From Raphanus sativus (taxonomy: Eukaryota; Streptophyta; Magnoliopsida; Brassicales; Brassicaceae), in the NCBI RefSeq assembly GCF_000801105.2, contig NC_079511.1, positions 19,553,792-19,617,791 on the forward strand: a DNA stretch of 64,000 bases, read 5' to 3'. Position numbers and translations under genes: made by a program. The notes beneath the pieces were generated by a model that was given only the letters and a program-made list of their open reading frames with translations, searched no databases and was not told where the DNA came from. The first letter of the stretch is position 1. Each line of letters starts with the position of its first letter. Below are positions 1-9,950 of this stretch, piece by piece.

Positions 1-408
1 GCTCAACGAGTATTGTGAGTGTTAAGGATGCCTTCAGCTAATGCCGAAGTCCATAAGGACGAAGTCTCATGCCTGACAACTTCCAGGGAAGAGGAGATGC
101 GCAAAGCTTAAAAGGCCATCCTCCAATCTGCTGCTGAGAAGTGTCAAGCTCTGTTGGATTTAACCAAGCGATTTCTCGCCAAATCAGACGTTGTCCAAAA
201 AGAGTTCTCTTGATTTCTAAGGCTTCTGAACGGGTAAACATGATCAAGCAGTTGATATCAAAGGGAGTGACTGGCTTGGAAGCGGACCTCGATCTTTGGG
301 AGAAATATGTCTGAGACCGTTGGGCTGATCTTGATGCGTTGGATGTAGATGTGCTTGATTTTGGAAAAGAACTCGTCGTTTCTCCGGCCTCTAATGATTT
401 AAAATCTT
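1..408 (+). pseudogene. Degenerate coiled-coil ORF fragment, probably retroelement
   Basis: Reading forward, short Lys/Glu/Leu-rich segments can be followed in two frames. One around 130-210 contains AAEKCQALLDLTKRFLAK; a second, in another frame around 215-408, contains ERVNMIKQLISKGVTGLEADL and ends at a stop at 406-408. The frame change near 210 and internal stops show it is broken. The heptad-like spacing suggests a coiled coil. It has no recognisable catalytic domain and runs off the left edge. Its style resembles the coiled-coil ORF remnant near 49,000, which lies beside a Tat-like integrase, so a gag-like or extra retroelement ORF is the best guess. Confidence 0.35.
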
Positions 409-1169
409 AGGTTTTAGGTGACCATTTTTTGTTGTTGTCGCCATTTTTTGTAAATACTTTTGTCGTGCTCTTCGGTTCATCGGAAGGTTTTTAACCGTAC
501 CTTTTTCGAGTGGCTTTTAGTTAATATTTTCAATTGATTTGCCATGACGTATTCCTATGTGACACCAGGTGCAGAGGGACATGGGTTATCCGGGTATGGT
601 AAAACCTTCTGTAGGCGCAAATTGATTTTCAACTTATCATGTCTAGACATGGTTTTAGGTGAGGTGTTTTCCAGGATTACTCTGTACCCACTTGAGTGCT
701 ATTAGGTTGTTTGGTCGTTTCTGTTTCTCAGGTGTTTTGCGGGGGTTAATCCCCGGCTGTTGGTGAGAGAACTTTAAAAGTTTCTGCTGACGGGTGTCGT
801 TTCACCAGGGTACCGGTGAGAGATGTGCTTAATTAGATTAAATTGAATGTCTGGCCAGGGAACCTGATAGAACCAAAATACGGATCACTCTTTCGGTACG
901 AGGGGATATGGACTCTGATCCGGAAGGATAGAGAACTGGTGGTATGAATGGTGACACAATGGGATGCGGAAAGGCCCAATGATACTACCAGACTTCGATC
1001 GCTGCCGGATGTGATGCAGCGGTCCAACAAAAGAAGGATCGAGACTTGGAGATAACCTCACCAAGAAACTAGAAATGTTCTTGACAAAGAACAGAGAGTA
1101 AAACTCAAAAAGAAGAAGAAAATTCGTTGATTGTATTGCAATGACAAAGAGTTACATTTTATAGTGTTT
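409..1169. other. Untranslated repeat sequence, no gene seen
   Basis: There is no supported coding region. The base composition is more balanced than the AT-rich spacers to the right, and the sequence joins a retroelement-like ORF on its left to a repeat-type ORF on its right. It may be 3' untranslated or LTR sequence of an old gypsy element, but I could not find a matching LTR partner or TSD. Confidence 0.3.
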
Positions 1170-2009
1170 CTAGTCAAAAGAAATAAAGGAAAATGATGAA
1201 AACAATACATACAAAATGCAAACTTGACCAGATCTGGTCAAGGCACGAAATTTAACATTGACTGGCCTTGAACCCTTCATCTTCCACTGTCCAGGTTCAA
1301 TGTATTCGTGCAGTCCATGCTGGGAAGGATACGGACACACGCAGGACGATCTACACACCCGACGGGCGTCGAACATGACCTGTTGGTTGATTTTCATGAC
1401 CAAGATGTGAACTTGTGTGAACCAAATCTTAAGATAGCTGAGTTCCCATGCCTTAGTGAAATATGGATGAGAGAAATCCATCAATGGGTCGAGAACTGAA
1501 GCAAGGACGTCAGGACAGCCTTCAGGGCACGCATGACGCACCAAAAGGGCCATAAGAGAAATTCTGTGAACATCTTTGAACTCTTTTCGTCCCAAGTTGA
1601 ATCTGGCTTGACTATCAGTCTTAGAATGTTGAATTGGCTGGGAAAGAAGTGAAGTAGGTCGATCAAATCCATCTCTAGGTCGTGGTTTAAGACTGAGCTC
1701 CAATCCGGCCGTTCGGGCGGTACGTGCGGTATAGTCCAGAAATGAATGGCGATGGACTGAAACAGAATTGGTGCGTCTGAATGTGATGATATCTTGACCG
1801 TTGATCATGAAATGGAAATCAGGACGGGGAAGACAAAGTCCAGTGCGGTCAAGTCGGTCATCTGGCCATGGTTCCAGCCAAAGCTCCCTTCCGGATGCAT
1901 GCAGGACAGACAAGAACACTGCACGGTCAGTCTGTCCGGTACGGTGAAAAACATGAACCTCAGTTGGAATGTTAAGAACATCCTGAACTCCATGCTGAGC
2001 TGGTTCCAT
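1170..2009 (-). CDS. Open frame of 279 codons in repeat-type DNA, function unknown
   Basis: This is the longest uninterrupted frame in the first 20 kb. It starts with MEPAQHGVQDVLNIPTEVHV and has no signal peptide, membrane segment or catalytic motif. Composition is biased to Arg, Asp, Thr and Pro, with two related blocks: RTGQTDRAVFLSVLHASGRE near residue 24 and ARTARTAGLELSLKPRPRD near residue 94, each followed by a DR-rich stretch. Such a biased repeat inside transposon DNA suggests translated repeat (for example LTR) sequence rather than a selected gene. It lies next to a minus-strand Tat-like integrase remnant. I do not recognise a family. Confidence 0.25.
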   Translation of the reverse strand: MEPAQHGVQDVLNIPTEVHVFHRTGQTDRAVFLSVLHASGRELWLEPWPDDRLDRTGLCLPRPDFHFMINGQDIITFRRTNSVSVHRHSFLDYTARTARTAGLELSLKPRPRDGFDRPTSLLSQPIQHSKTDSQARFNLGRKEFKDVHRISLMALLVRHACPEGCPDVLASVLDPLMDFSHPYFTKAWELSYLKIWFTQVHILVMKINQQVMFDARRVCRSSCVCPYPSQHGLHEYIEPGQWKMKGSRPVNVKFRALTRSGQVCILYVLFSSFSFISFD

Positions 2010-2215
2010 GACTGATCCGTGGGCCGGGGTCTATCAGAACCGATGTATTCAGAGGGAGATGATGAACTCGTTAACAATACATATGATTAAAATATATGTT
2101 ATTGTTAGCTGAACCCAACATGGGTTGCCTTTGCACCCAAAGATGGGATCAAGTCTTGTCATAGTTCATTTTACTACATGTATTAGGTTCTTATGGAACC
2201 ATGTATTTTTTTTTT
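2010..2215. other. Spacer between the 279-codon frame and the integrase remnant
   Basis: About 200 bases including an imperfect palindrome (AACCCAACATGGGTT at about 2112) and a T-rich run near 2207. No gene or clear element end is visible. Confidence 0.3.
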
Positions 2216-2218
2216 AAA

Positions 2219-3095
2219 TTAACGATATATCCATAAGTTGATGGAGTTCCAAGGTCGTTTCACGGGTGTTTCTTCGATTTCCATCAGTTTGTAGATGCCA
2301 GGATGTACAATTCGAGTTATTTGGTATGATCCTTCCCAATTTACCATGAGTTTAATTGCCAGCTTGTCTTTCTCTTGCCTTTCCAAAAACTTGTCGTTAA
2401 ACCAGGTCTCCTTCGGCGAATGTCCTAGGTTGAACATTGCGATTGTAGTATTTTGTGGCTTGCTTTTGGTGTTTTTGTATTTTGTGTAAAGCTTTATCAC
2501 ATAATTCCTATATCATATGTGTGTTTTTGCATAGCATCTCATCATTTAGGTCTTCCATTTGGAGAAACCATTCTGTTCGTATGGTTGGTACTTCCATTTC
2601 TGTTGGTGTTACTGCTTCCAATCCGTAAACTAGAGAGTAACACATCTGGGGTGTTCGTCGTCATGGGGGTCTTTCAATGGGGCCATAAAATCCATTAAGT
2701 TAATAATCCTAATCACCTTGGCGTGAATTTGGTTGTTTCTTTAATCCCTCTAACATTCTCATGTTAGTTTTTTCGACTTTACCATTCCCTTGTGGGTCTA
2801 CCAAAGTTGAATACTGTAATATTATTTTGTGTTTGGTACAAAATGTCTCAAATGGTTTTGAAATGAACTAGCCGCCGTTGTCTGTTACTATCTTGTATGG
2901 AATGACATCTCGACATATGAATTTTTTCATATGAATTTCTTAACCTATATATATTTTACAAAAGGGAATGCCTCTGCTTCCACCCATTTGATGAAATACT
3001 CTTGAGTACGAGTAAGTAACAGTGTCACTCTAAAAGATGCATATAGCCCACCAAATTCATAGCCCATTTCAGGAAGGGAAATTTGGAGCCATATA
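2219..3095 (-). pseudogene. Tat-lineage Ty3/gypsy integrase, decayed
   Basis: Read on the minus strand, this is the back half of a gypsy integrase. Near 3000-2970 it reads YFIKWVEAEAFP. Near 2900 it gives VIPYKIVTDNGG, containing the second catalytic Asp. Near 2800 it gives DPQGNGKVEKTN, containing the catalytic Glu region. From 2500 to 2219 comes the C-terminal tail with NWEGSYQITRIVHPGIYKL and RPWNSINLWIYR. The tail wording is typical of Tat-type plant elements. Stops and shifts break the core, for example just after TDNGG. Reverse transcriptase is not visible to the right, so this is a 5'-truncated remnant. Confidence 0.75.
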
Positions 3096-3640
3096 CATAA
3101 TAGAAAAAAATATCAACTATATATCCATAACAAGCTGATGGCTATGATATTTGTGTAATATTTGTCATATTGTCTTTCAATGGGTTTTTTTTTTTTTTTT
3201 ATAAATATGGTTTCCCCTTTAATTTTTAATTGCTTTCAATTTCTGTAAAAACAATTATACAATTTTGGTGTTTAGATAATAAAAACAAGTCTTTTTTTCT
3301 ACACATAATATGTTTTGAAAATTTTAAAACAAACATATATTTTATAAATTTTATATAATATTTCATAATCGCAATTTTGAATATATACTATTTTAAATTA
3401 CAGTATAGTCTGATAAATTTCTTTTTCTCTTCTTTTGTAATATATATCTCCTTTTGTGCCTCCTGATTTTTCTTACTCACTACTTGATCAGTTACACTGT
3501 TTTGTTCTCCAACACTGTCGCCACTCATCATCTCTTTCTCTCTAAATAAATTTTAGAGAATTTCATATATACAAAGTTTGTAGGAGTGTCGAGTATTCCA
3601 TACTATAATATGTATAACATAGTCACGAAATGGATAAATG
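3096..3640. other. AT-rich spacer, no gene seen
   Basis: Low-complexity AT-rich DNA with a T run near 3186-3200. No frame, element end or RNA gene could be supported. Confidence 0.5.
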
Positions 3641-3990
3641 TTTAGATTTAGGGTTTAAGGTTTAAGATTAGGGTTTGGGTTTAGGGTATATGGTTTGGGT
3701 ATATGGTTTGGGTTTAGGGTATATGGTTTGGGTTTAGGGTTCAGAGTTTGGATTGATGCTTTAGGGTTTGGGTTTATGGTATATGATTTGGGTTTAGGGT
3801 TTGGGTTCAGGGTTTAATATTTGGGTTTAGGGTATATGGTTTGGGTAGGGTTTAGTGTTTGGGTATATGGTTTGGGTTTAGGGTTTGGGTTTAAGGTATA
3901 TGGTTTGGGTTTAGGGTTTAGTGTATATGGTTTGGGTATATAGTTTGGACTTAGGGTATATAGTTTGGGTTTAGAGTATAGTGTACTCGT
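3641..3990. repeat. Degenerate telomere-like repeat (TTTAGGG / TTTGGGT)
   Basis: About 350 bases on the plus strand are built of TTTAGGG, TTTGGGT and GGTATATGG in varying order. A recurrent composite unit is TTTGGGTTTAGGGTATATGG. TTTAGGG is the usual plant telomere repeat; here it is interrupted and mixed, so this is an interstitial degenerate array and not a chromosome end. The open frame on the minus strand (Tyr/Pro/Lys-rich, PKPYTLNPKP) is translated repeat, not a gene. Confidence 0.85.
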
Positions 3991-4732
3991 TACAAACCCT
4001 TCATCTTTTTCAGCTTTTTTATTTTTTTTCATTCTTTTCATAATGGTTTTTCTTCATTTTCTTTATAATGGTTGTTGTTATAAAATAATTGTTCTGTACT
4101 GTATACTGGATAAATATAGTATAGTATGATATTGAGCGTTGTGTTTATTATCTCTCACTCGCTGGAAAGGAGAGCGTTGTCTAATTTTATGCCAAATTGA
4201 CACAACTTTTCATGCATGACTATATTCTTTATATATGGTGCTGCTATGATTATTAAGCAAATTGACCCTTTCAGGAATGGGTAAGGTGATTTCACCGTAC
4301 ACATGAGCTTGTTGGGTTGGTGTATTGTCGATGCATGTCTTTGATATGTATACATTTTTTTCCTATGCCGCGCAATCCTCTCCCATAGTTAGCTAGTAGT
4401 ATCCCATTTTCTTATTTTCTGGGCTAGGAACCTTCAACTGGAGTGGTTTCCGCATTCTCCAAAGTGAACTTTATGCATTAACTATCTCTCCTTTGTGTAT
4501 GCAGTTCAAGTGAATCCTATAATGGCTTCTTCTGTAGAACTTCCCGTTCATCATAAGGTAGTTCTCACTTTTACGCTTTGTTTTTTGTGCTTGCCATTTA
4601 TTTGATGGTAGTACTCATTCTCGGACAAACAGTTGGATATTTTCTCTTCAGTCTTCTCTTCCCATGATATCGTCGAGGTTTGGGTTGTAAGAGTCTTCTC
4701 CAAACTCGTCTGCATGTATATGGACAGCTCTG
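3991..4732. other. Spacer with one possible orphan exon at 4522-4557
   Basis: Mostly non-coding. One gene-like spot stands out: a putative acceptor (TATGCAG) at about 4498-4504, then ATG at 4522 opening a 12-codon frame MASSVELPVHHK that ends in AAG followed by GTAG at 4558. This looks like a first coding exon, perhaps a captured or pseudogene fragment, but I found no convincing downstream exon and do not recognise it. Confidence 0.25.
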
Positions 4733-5359
4733 GTGGGGTCAGCTGACCCCACTATATTTAAGAAAAAATTTAGTTAATAGGAAAATATGAAAATTTATGT
4801 TGGTTCCGTTGGTAAATGACCTCCTTTGGAAATCTTGTATGATCCCATCAAAGTTCAATTGTTCTGTTTATTTTTTTTTTAAAGAAAAAATGATTGAATA
4901 TGTTGATCTTTATAATGTGTATTGTTATTTTCTGTTATTTTTTAATATCTTCTCTGACTAGATTTCTTATTTGATCTTCCGTTACTAATATTTATATTTA
5001 TGATAATATATTGTATATTTTCTGTACCCTGAATCCTTTTTATTCTTATAGAATTTATATAATTTTATAAGTTTTTAAACTATAATTCATTTACATACTT
5101 CATCTTTTCTTCATCACTTAATTTTCTTTAAATACTGTAATATGTTAAATAAATAATGATGTCATGAAAATTAATGAAATAAAAAATTAGCATACAACAT
5201 GAAATTTATATAAATACTATTTTATACAAAACCATTTAAAAATTATTTGAACTTTATTGTGTATACATAATTATTTTGTATATAATTTTTATATTTTATA
5301 ATATATATTTATTATTTAATTTATGACCCCAGTAAAAAATGTTTTTAGCTTTGCCACTG
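4733..5359. repeat. Possible degenerate hAT-like non-autonomous element
   Basis: The left end has a perfect 20 bp palindrome, GTGGGGTCAGCTGACCCCAC (4733-4752). The right end has TGACCCCAG near 5322 and TTTGCCACTG ending near 5359, which resembles the CAGTGGCGGAG-type end of the hAT element at 60,839. The interior is AT-rich and non-coding. No matching TSD was seen, and the left terminus is unclear, so both classification and limits are weak. Confidence 0.3.
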
Positions 5360-5596
5360 CTACAATCAGTTGTCTAGATCTTATTATCTTGACGCAAAAA
5401 TGTGTATTCGTGCTTGTCTACCCGCATGTCCAATTCGTACATTTAATATTTTCCAGAATAAAACAGACACAAGAAGAGATTCCCTTATCCACTAAAGACG
5501 AAATATCAACCCGTATACATATGTTTTGGTTGTTGAATATAAGTATGCTATATATATATATATATATCTCCTGCGAACTAGCTATTATATATTATA

Positions 5597-5860
5597 CTCC
5601 CTTCATTTCGAAATTATATATTATACTCCTTTTATTTTGAATTAGATGTCGTTTTAGAGCAAATTTTTTATTTCAAAATAAGTGTCGTTTTATGATTTCA
5701 ATGTAAAATTTATTGACTTTTTATTCTAAGCTATTTTTCTATTGGTTGAAATCTGGTTAGGTGTATTGGTAATGATATTTTTATCTAGTAAATATACAAA
5801 CTTAAATATTTTATTAATCTATGTGTCAAAGTTTAGAACGACAACTAAAAAACGGAGGGA
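5597..5860. mobile_element. MITE with CTCCCTCCGTTT-type ends (Stowaway/mariner-like)
   Basis: The right end (AAAACGGAGGGA, to about 5860) is the inverted match of the left end CTCCTTTTATTTTGAATTAG beginning at 5626, followed by TGTCGTTTTAGA on the left and the complement of that block on the right. A second partial copy of the left end (CTCCCTTCATTTCG) sits just outside at 5597. There is no coding capacity. The ends match the common plant CTCCCTCCGTTTC MITE class. Confidence 0.6.
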
Positions 5861-5869
5861 ATATCTAGA

Positions 5870-6690
5870 TACGGAGATCCACAAAAATCTGTTATTCATG
5901 TGATATTTGAATGTTCATTGGCCTTACAAGCATGGACATTATCATCTACGCCGTCTAATCCTCAGATATTTTCTATTTCGAGTACTTATACCAACATGGA
6001 CTACTTATTTTGGAAGAAGAACAATATTATGGAATCAGAAAATAATAGAGATCCGTACCTTTGGATAATCTGGTACATTTGGAAAGTTTGAAATGACAAG
6101 ATATTCAGAGACATAAATAGAGATCCTTAGTTTGATATGCAGAGAGTGAATGCCAAACTTGGCATAACGCAAATATAACGGTACCATCTCCTCCACAGGC
6201 TCAATCGGACGAAGAAACACAAACCTTAAGATTGAGAGAAATTTTCATGGTAGATGGTCCATGGACCTCGACAACACAATTTAAGAGAATTGGATGAGTA
6301 TGGAAGGATAACTTGGGAAAGATACATTTTATGGGAACACGAAATATACAGAGATGTGAATCGGCAATACATTCAGAGTTGGAAGCGCTAAAATAGGTTA
6401 TGGAACAATGTTACAACATTCTAACTGCCAAAAATTTGGTACAAACTACAAGGATATAATAGCAATGGTGTAAGAACCTCAAGCATGGCCAAAGTTCTCT
6501 GCTGAGTTGGAAACAATTCAAACACTCAAGATGTACTTTCCAGAATTCGAGATCTGCTACATCCCAGTGACACAAAATAGGATCGTGGATTCATTAGTTA
6601 GGACTGCTCGTAATTTTCATAGATTTCTTTGCTACTTTGGTTGTTCTATTCTTGTCTGATTACCCATACCACCTCAAGTGTGAGTAATAG
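5870..6690 (+). pseudogene. LINE 3' end: zf-RVT and RNase H remnant
   Basis: The forward frame gives HVIFECSLALQAWTLSSTPS near 5900, typical of the zinc-binding region after plant LINE reverse transcriptase, then DPYLWIIWYIWKV near 6050. From 6245 the RNase H part appears: MVDGPWTSTTQF, then ESAIHSELEAL near 6360, and from about 6520 LKMYFPEFEICYIPVTQNRI. These match the order of the RVT_3-type RNase H of plant LINEs. Several in-frame stops (for example after IWKV and at 6289) show it is dead. The reverse transcriptase is absent, but LINEs are usually 5'-truncated rather than 3'-only in this way, so further decay or rearrangement is likely. Confidence 0.8.
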
Positions 6691-8267
6691 AATAATCATT
6701 TAATGTCAGAAAAATATTGTATATGTATAGGATCTTCAAATTTATCCTAGAATTCAAATATTTTTAAATATAGCTAGCATACATTATATATATATATATA
6801 TATATACACACAGTTAAACATTTATTTAAATGACTAAAACAGTTTCAAAAGCAACTTATTTTAAATTTCGGCAAAACTTCAAATTTGAAAATTTCTGTGT
6901 TTCTCTCCAAAAGCGAAATTTTATAATTTCCTTTTTTACATTTTAAATTTAGTCTATTGATAAAAAAATATTGTAATTAGCTTACAATATTTTAAATTTC
7001 TGTCTTTTTTAAAAATATTGTATTGATAAAAAAAATAAAATATATATATATATATATAATCTATAGTTAAATATCATTTATAATATTATTTATTAGTTTA
7101 TCCAATTTGAACATGAAAGAATTAGAATTTTTTAAGAAAACAACGACTACACCAATTTATATAGACAATATTTTAAATTATTTGAAAATTTTAAATCAAA
7201 TTTGAGTGGATTTTAGTACTATTACAATTTTATTTCTATATATAACAATTCAATTATAAAATATCTGTAAAATTTGTGATATATGTACTTACAGTGACTA
7301 AATGATAATTATGTATACTATTGTTTGAAAATATTCTTGTAAAAATTTTAAAATATAAATTTTAAATATAAGATTATTAATAGTGAAATTTTATATTTGA
7401 AGTTATAATGTTGATTTTGGAGATGTTCTGAGTAACTCTGAATTGTAACTAATTATTATTTATATATATCTGGATACGAGTAAGAAAATATAATGTGTAG
7501 TCTTAATCTCATAATCAATCATACTTTTCATCTAAAAACTACGGATACAACCACCATATATATATTATAGAAGAAAAAATAATTTAATGGTTATAAAGAG
7601 GGAGAAAGAAGACAGACAAGGGAAGTGTTAAGTTCAAGTGGAGCTCTCATTTATAAATAATGCAAATACTCTTTAATATTTTCTTATTCGAATTTATGAG
7701 TGTGTGTTTGTTGTTATTTTCCTCCTTTTAATTTGTTTAATAAGAAGTGGGCTTTCGACACATCGACCACCAAATGCTTTTTAGTGCTTCTCCGTGACGC
7801 AATTAATTTCCTTTTAATTATTATTCCTACTTTTATTTTCATAAAATCTCTATCAAACCATTCAAAGAAAGGATGTTTTTTTTTGATAAAAAGAAAGGAT
7901 GTTATTTCACAAATAAACAATAATCTAAAATTATCCTTTTCATATTTGAGGGAAAACGTGTGTATACGATACTGTCTCTCTCTAGACTTAAAGTAGAAGC
8001 CTAAGTAAAGAATAATTTATTTTTCTTTTCTTTTGTTCAAATAATTTATTTTTGTTCTTAAATACTTTCAGAATGAATATTATTGTTTTGGCAACTGTAT
8101 TTTTTCTTTCGGTCAAACAAAAGAGAAATAGATTAGATCGTTTGGTGGTGCGAGGAGTGGATTCCATACTGTCTATGATAAAGGGGTTTAATCATTGTTA
8201 GGTTGGACGAGTTTTAATTCATTTTATATTATTTTATTGTCCGTTCTTTTTAATAGTTTAACCATCT
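6691..8267. other. AT-rich spacer, no gene seen
   Basis: Long AT-rich stretch with short (TA)n tracts at about 6786-6806 and 7040-7058. The small open frames at 7700-7996 show no recognisable protein, splice pattern or homology I can name. Confidence 0.5.
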
Positions 8268-8891
8268 TAGGGCCTGACTGGTGTAACCGCAGCGGTTGCG
8301 GTTGCGGTTACGGGAGTCTGTGGGTGCGGGTGGTTGCGGTTTTAAGCGTTTTTAGAGATTTGTACGACTGGTATAGCTGTTAAAAATTGTTGCGTTTGCG
8401 GGACTCTTATGACTGGTAAACTACAAAACGCAACATCTGTTAAATAATAATTTAACAATATTTTCATTTTATGTAATTATAAAAATATTAAAAAATCATA
8501 ATAATATGATAAATATAAAATTTTTATTTATAAAATCATATTATTCAATTTTAAAAATTTATAGAAAATATTTTAGTTTTGAATTTTATAATATAAATTG
8601 AAATATAATATGAATACATTTTACAATTTCTATTATTTCAATTGAAAATTTTTATTGGATATTTTTAGTATTATTTTTATTTATTCTGTTTTTAAAGAAA
8701 AAAAAATTTACCCTCCCGCAACCGCCCGCAACCGCAAACGCTAGCTGGAACCAGCTTTTGATTTTAAGAGGTTCGGAGCGGTTTGAAGCGATTTGTAGCG
8801 TTTTCTGTGATTGTTTCGAAACGCCAACAACCGCTATAAACCGCAAAAGCTGCGTTTGCGGGTGGTAGCGGGAAAACCAGTCGGCACCTTA
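8268..8891. mobile_element. hAT-type MITE with GC-rich subterminal repeats
   Basis: The left end TAGGGCCTGACTGGTGTAAC and the right end, read inverted, TAAGGTGCCGACTGGTTTTC form imperfect terminal inverted repeats. Just inside both ends are clustered GCGGTTGCGG-type and GCGTTTGCGG-type short repeats in inverted orientation, flanking an AT-rich core with no coding capacity. Such GC-rich subterminal repeats and a TAGGG end fit non-autonomous hAT elements. An exact 8 bp TSD was not visible. Confidence 0.65.
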
Positions 8892-9950
8892 GTCGTTTCA
8901 TTATTGATAAATATTACTTTAGATTTTTTGTCGACAAAAAAAAATTACTTTAGATTTTTTTGAACAAATAAATATTACATAGATAAGAATATGGTTTGCA
9001 GATTTGCTCCTTTCTGATATATAATCCTTTAATATTTTAAAATCAGCCCAAATCGATCCAAAAAAATTAGTGTCTAGAGACTAGAAAAGAGGAGTCTCAG
9101 AAAAGAGGGATTATACCCCCAAAATTTTTATGACTATGAAGTAAATTTGTGGCTATCATATTATCATTTGATAACACGCTTAAATAAAAATGTTATAATT
9201 TGATTGATTCACTATTTCACAATGCTGATTCTGCTATTTCACAATGGTGACATAGCTTTTCTCTAAACTTTTGTCCGATTATTTTCTCTAAACCGTTTTT
9301 ATCTATCTCGGTTTTTCTTTAATCTATTCTCTTGTTATGCTAATCAAACATTTCTCGGTTAGTATCATATAATCTTGGTCGGTCTCTAACTATTTAATTC
9401 TCTTGAAGCATATTCTTCAAAACCTTATTGTACATACAAATGATGCATTTTCTTTGGTTTAAGCATATATAATATTGTTTATTATACACAAAAAGAATAA
9501 TATGTAATTCTAATTTCAAAAGTACATGTTCTATGATTCATGGATTATGATTTGTGTCTGTATATACATGTTTAATGTTTAGGGTTTAGGGTTTTTAATT
9601 CATTTATATTTCTAGCAAAACGTATGAAAGACGATAATATATCGTTTAGATATTTAGAATATTATGAAATTTAATTGTTTGTTAACCACACAAAATGTGA
9701 AATTCTAATTTTGTATGGTTTCCAAAAACTAAAAATCTAAAGCTATATACGATAAGTCGTTTAACCAAATCGTTTAAATATTTCACATTTATGATAGTTA
9801 AGATACTATATTTATTGTTAACCATTTATACATGAAACTACGAGATATTTGGGTATATTTTTTTTGTCTTCTAACTTACAAAGTCTAAGACTTGTATATA
9901 CTTTCTCTTATTTACAACCAAATCGGTTTACTCTCTTTTCTCCTTCAAAA
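8892..9950. other. AT-rich spacer upstream of the Helitron remnant
   Basis: No supported gene. A short telomere-like GTTTAGGGTTTAGGGTTT occurs near 9578. A clear Helitron 5' terminus for the coding remnant to the right was not identified here. Confidence 0.4.

Noticed and set aside
3814..4041. 75-codon frame rich in Tyr-Pro-Lys
   Set aside because: It is a translation of the telomere-like repeat.
4522..4557. Apparent first exon MASSVELPVHHK with donor and upstream acceptor
   Set aside because: No downstream exon, no homology I recognise; mentioned only in the spacer entry.
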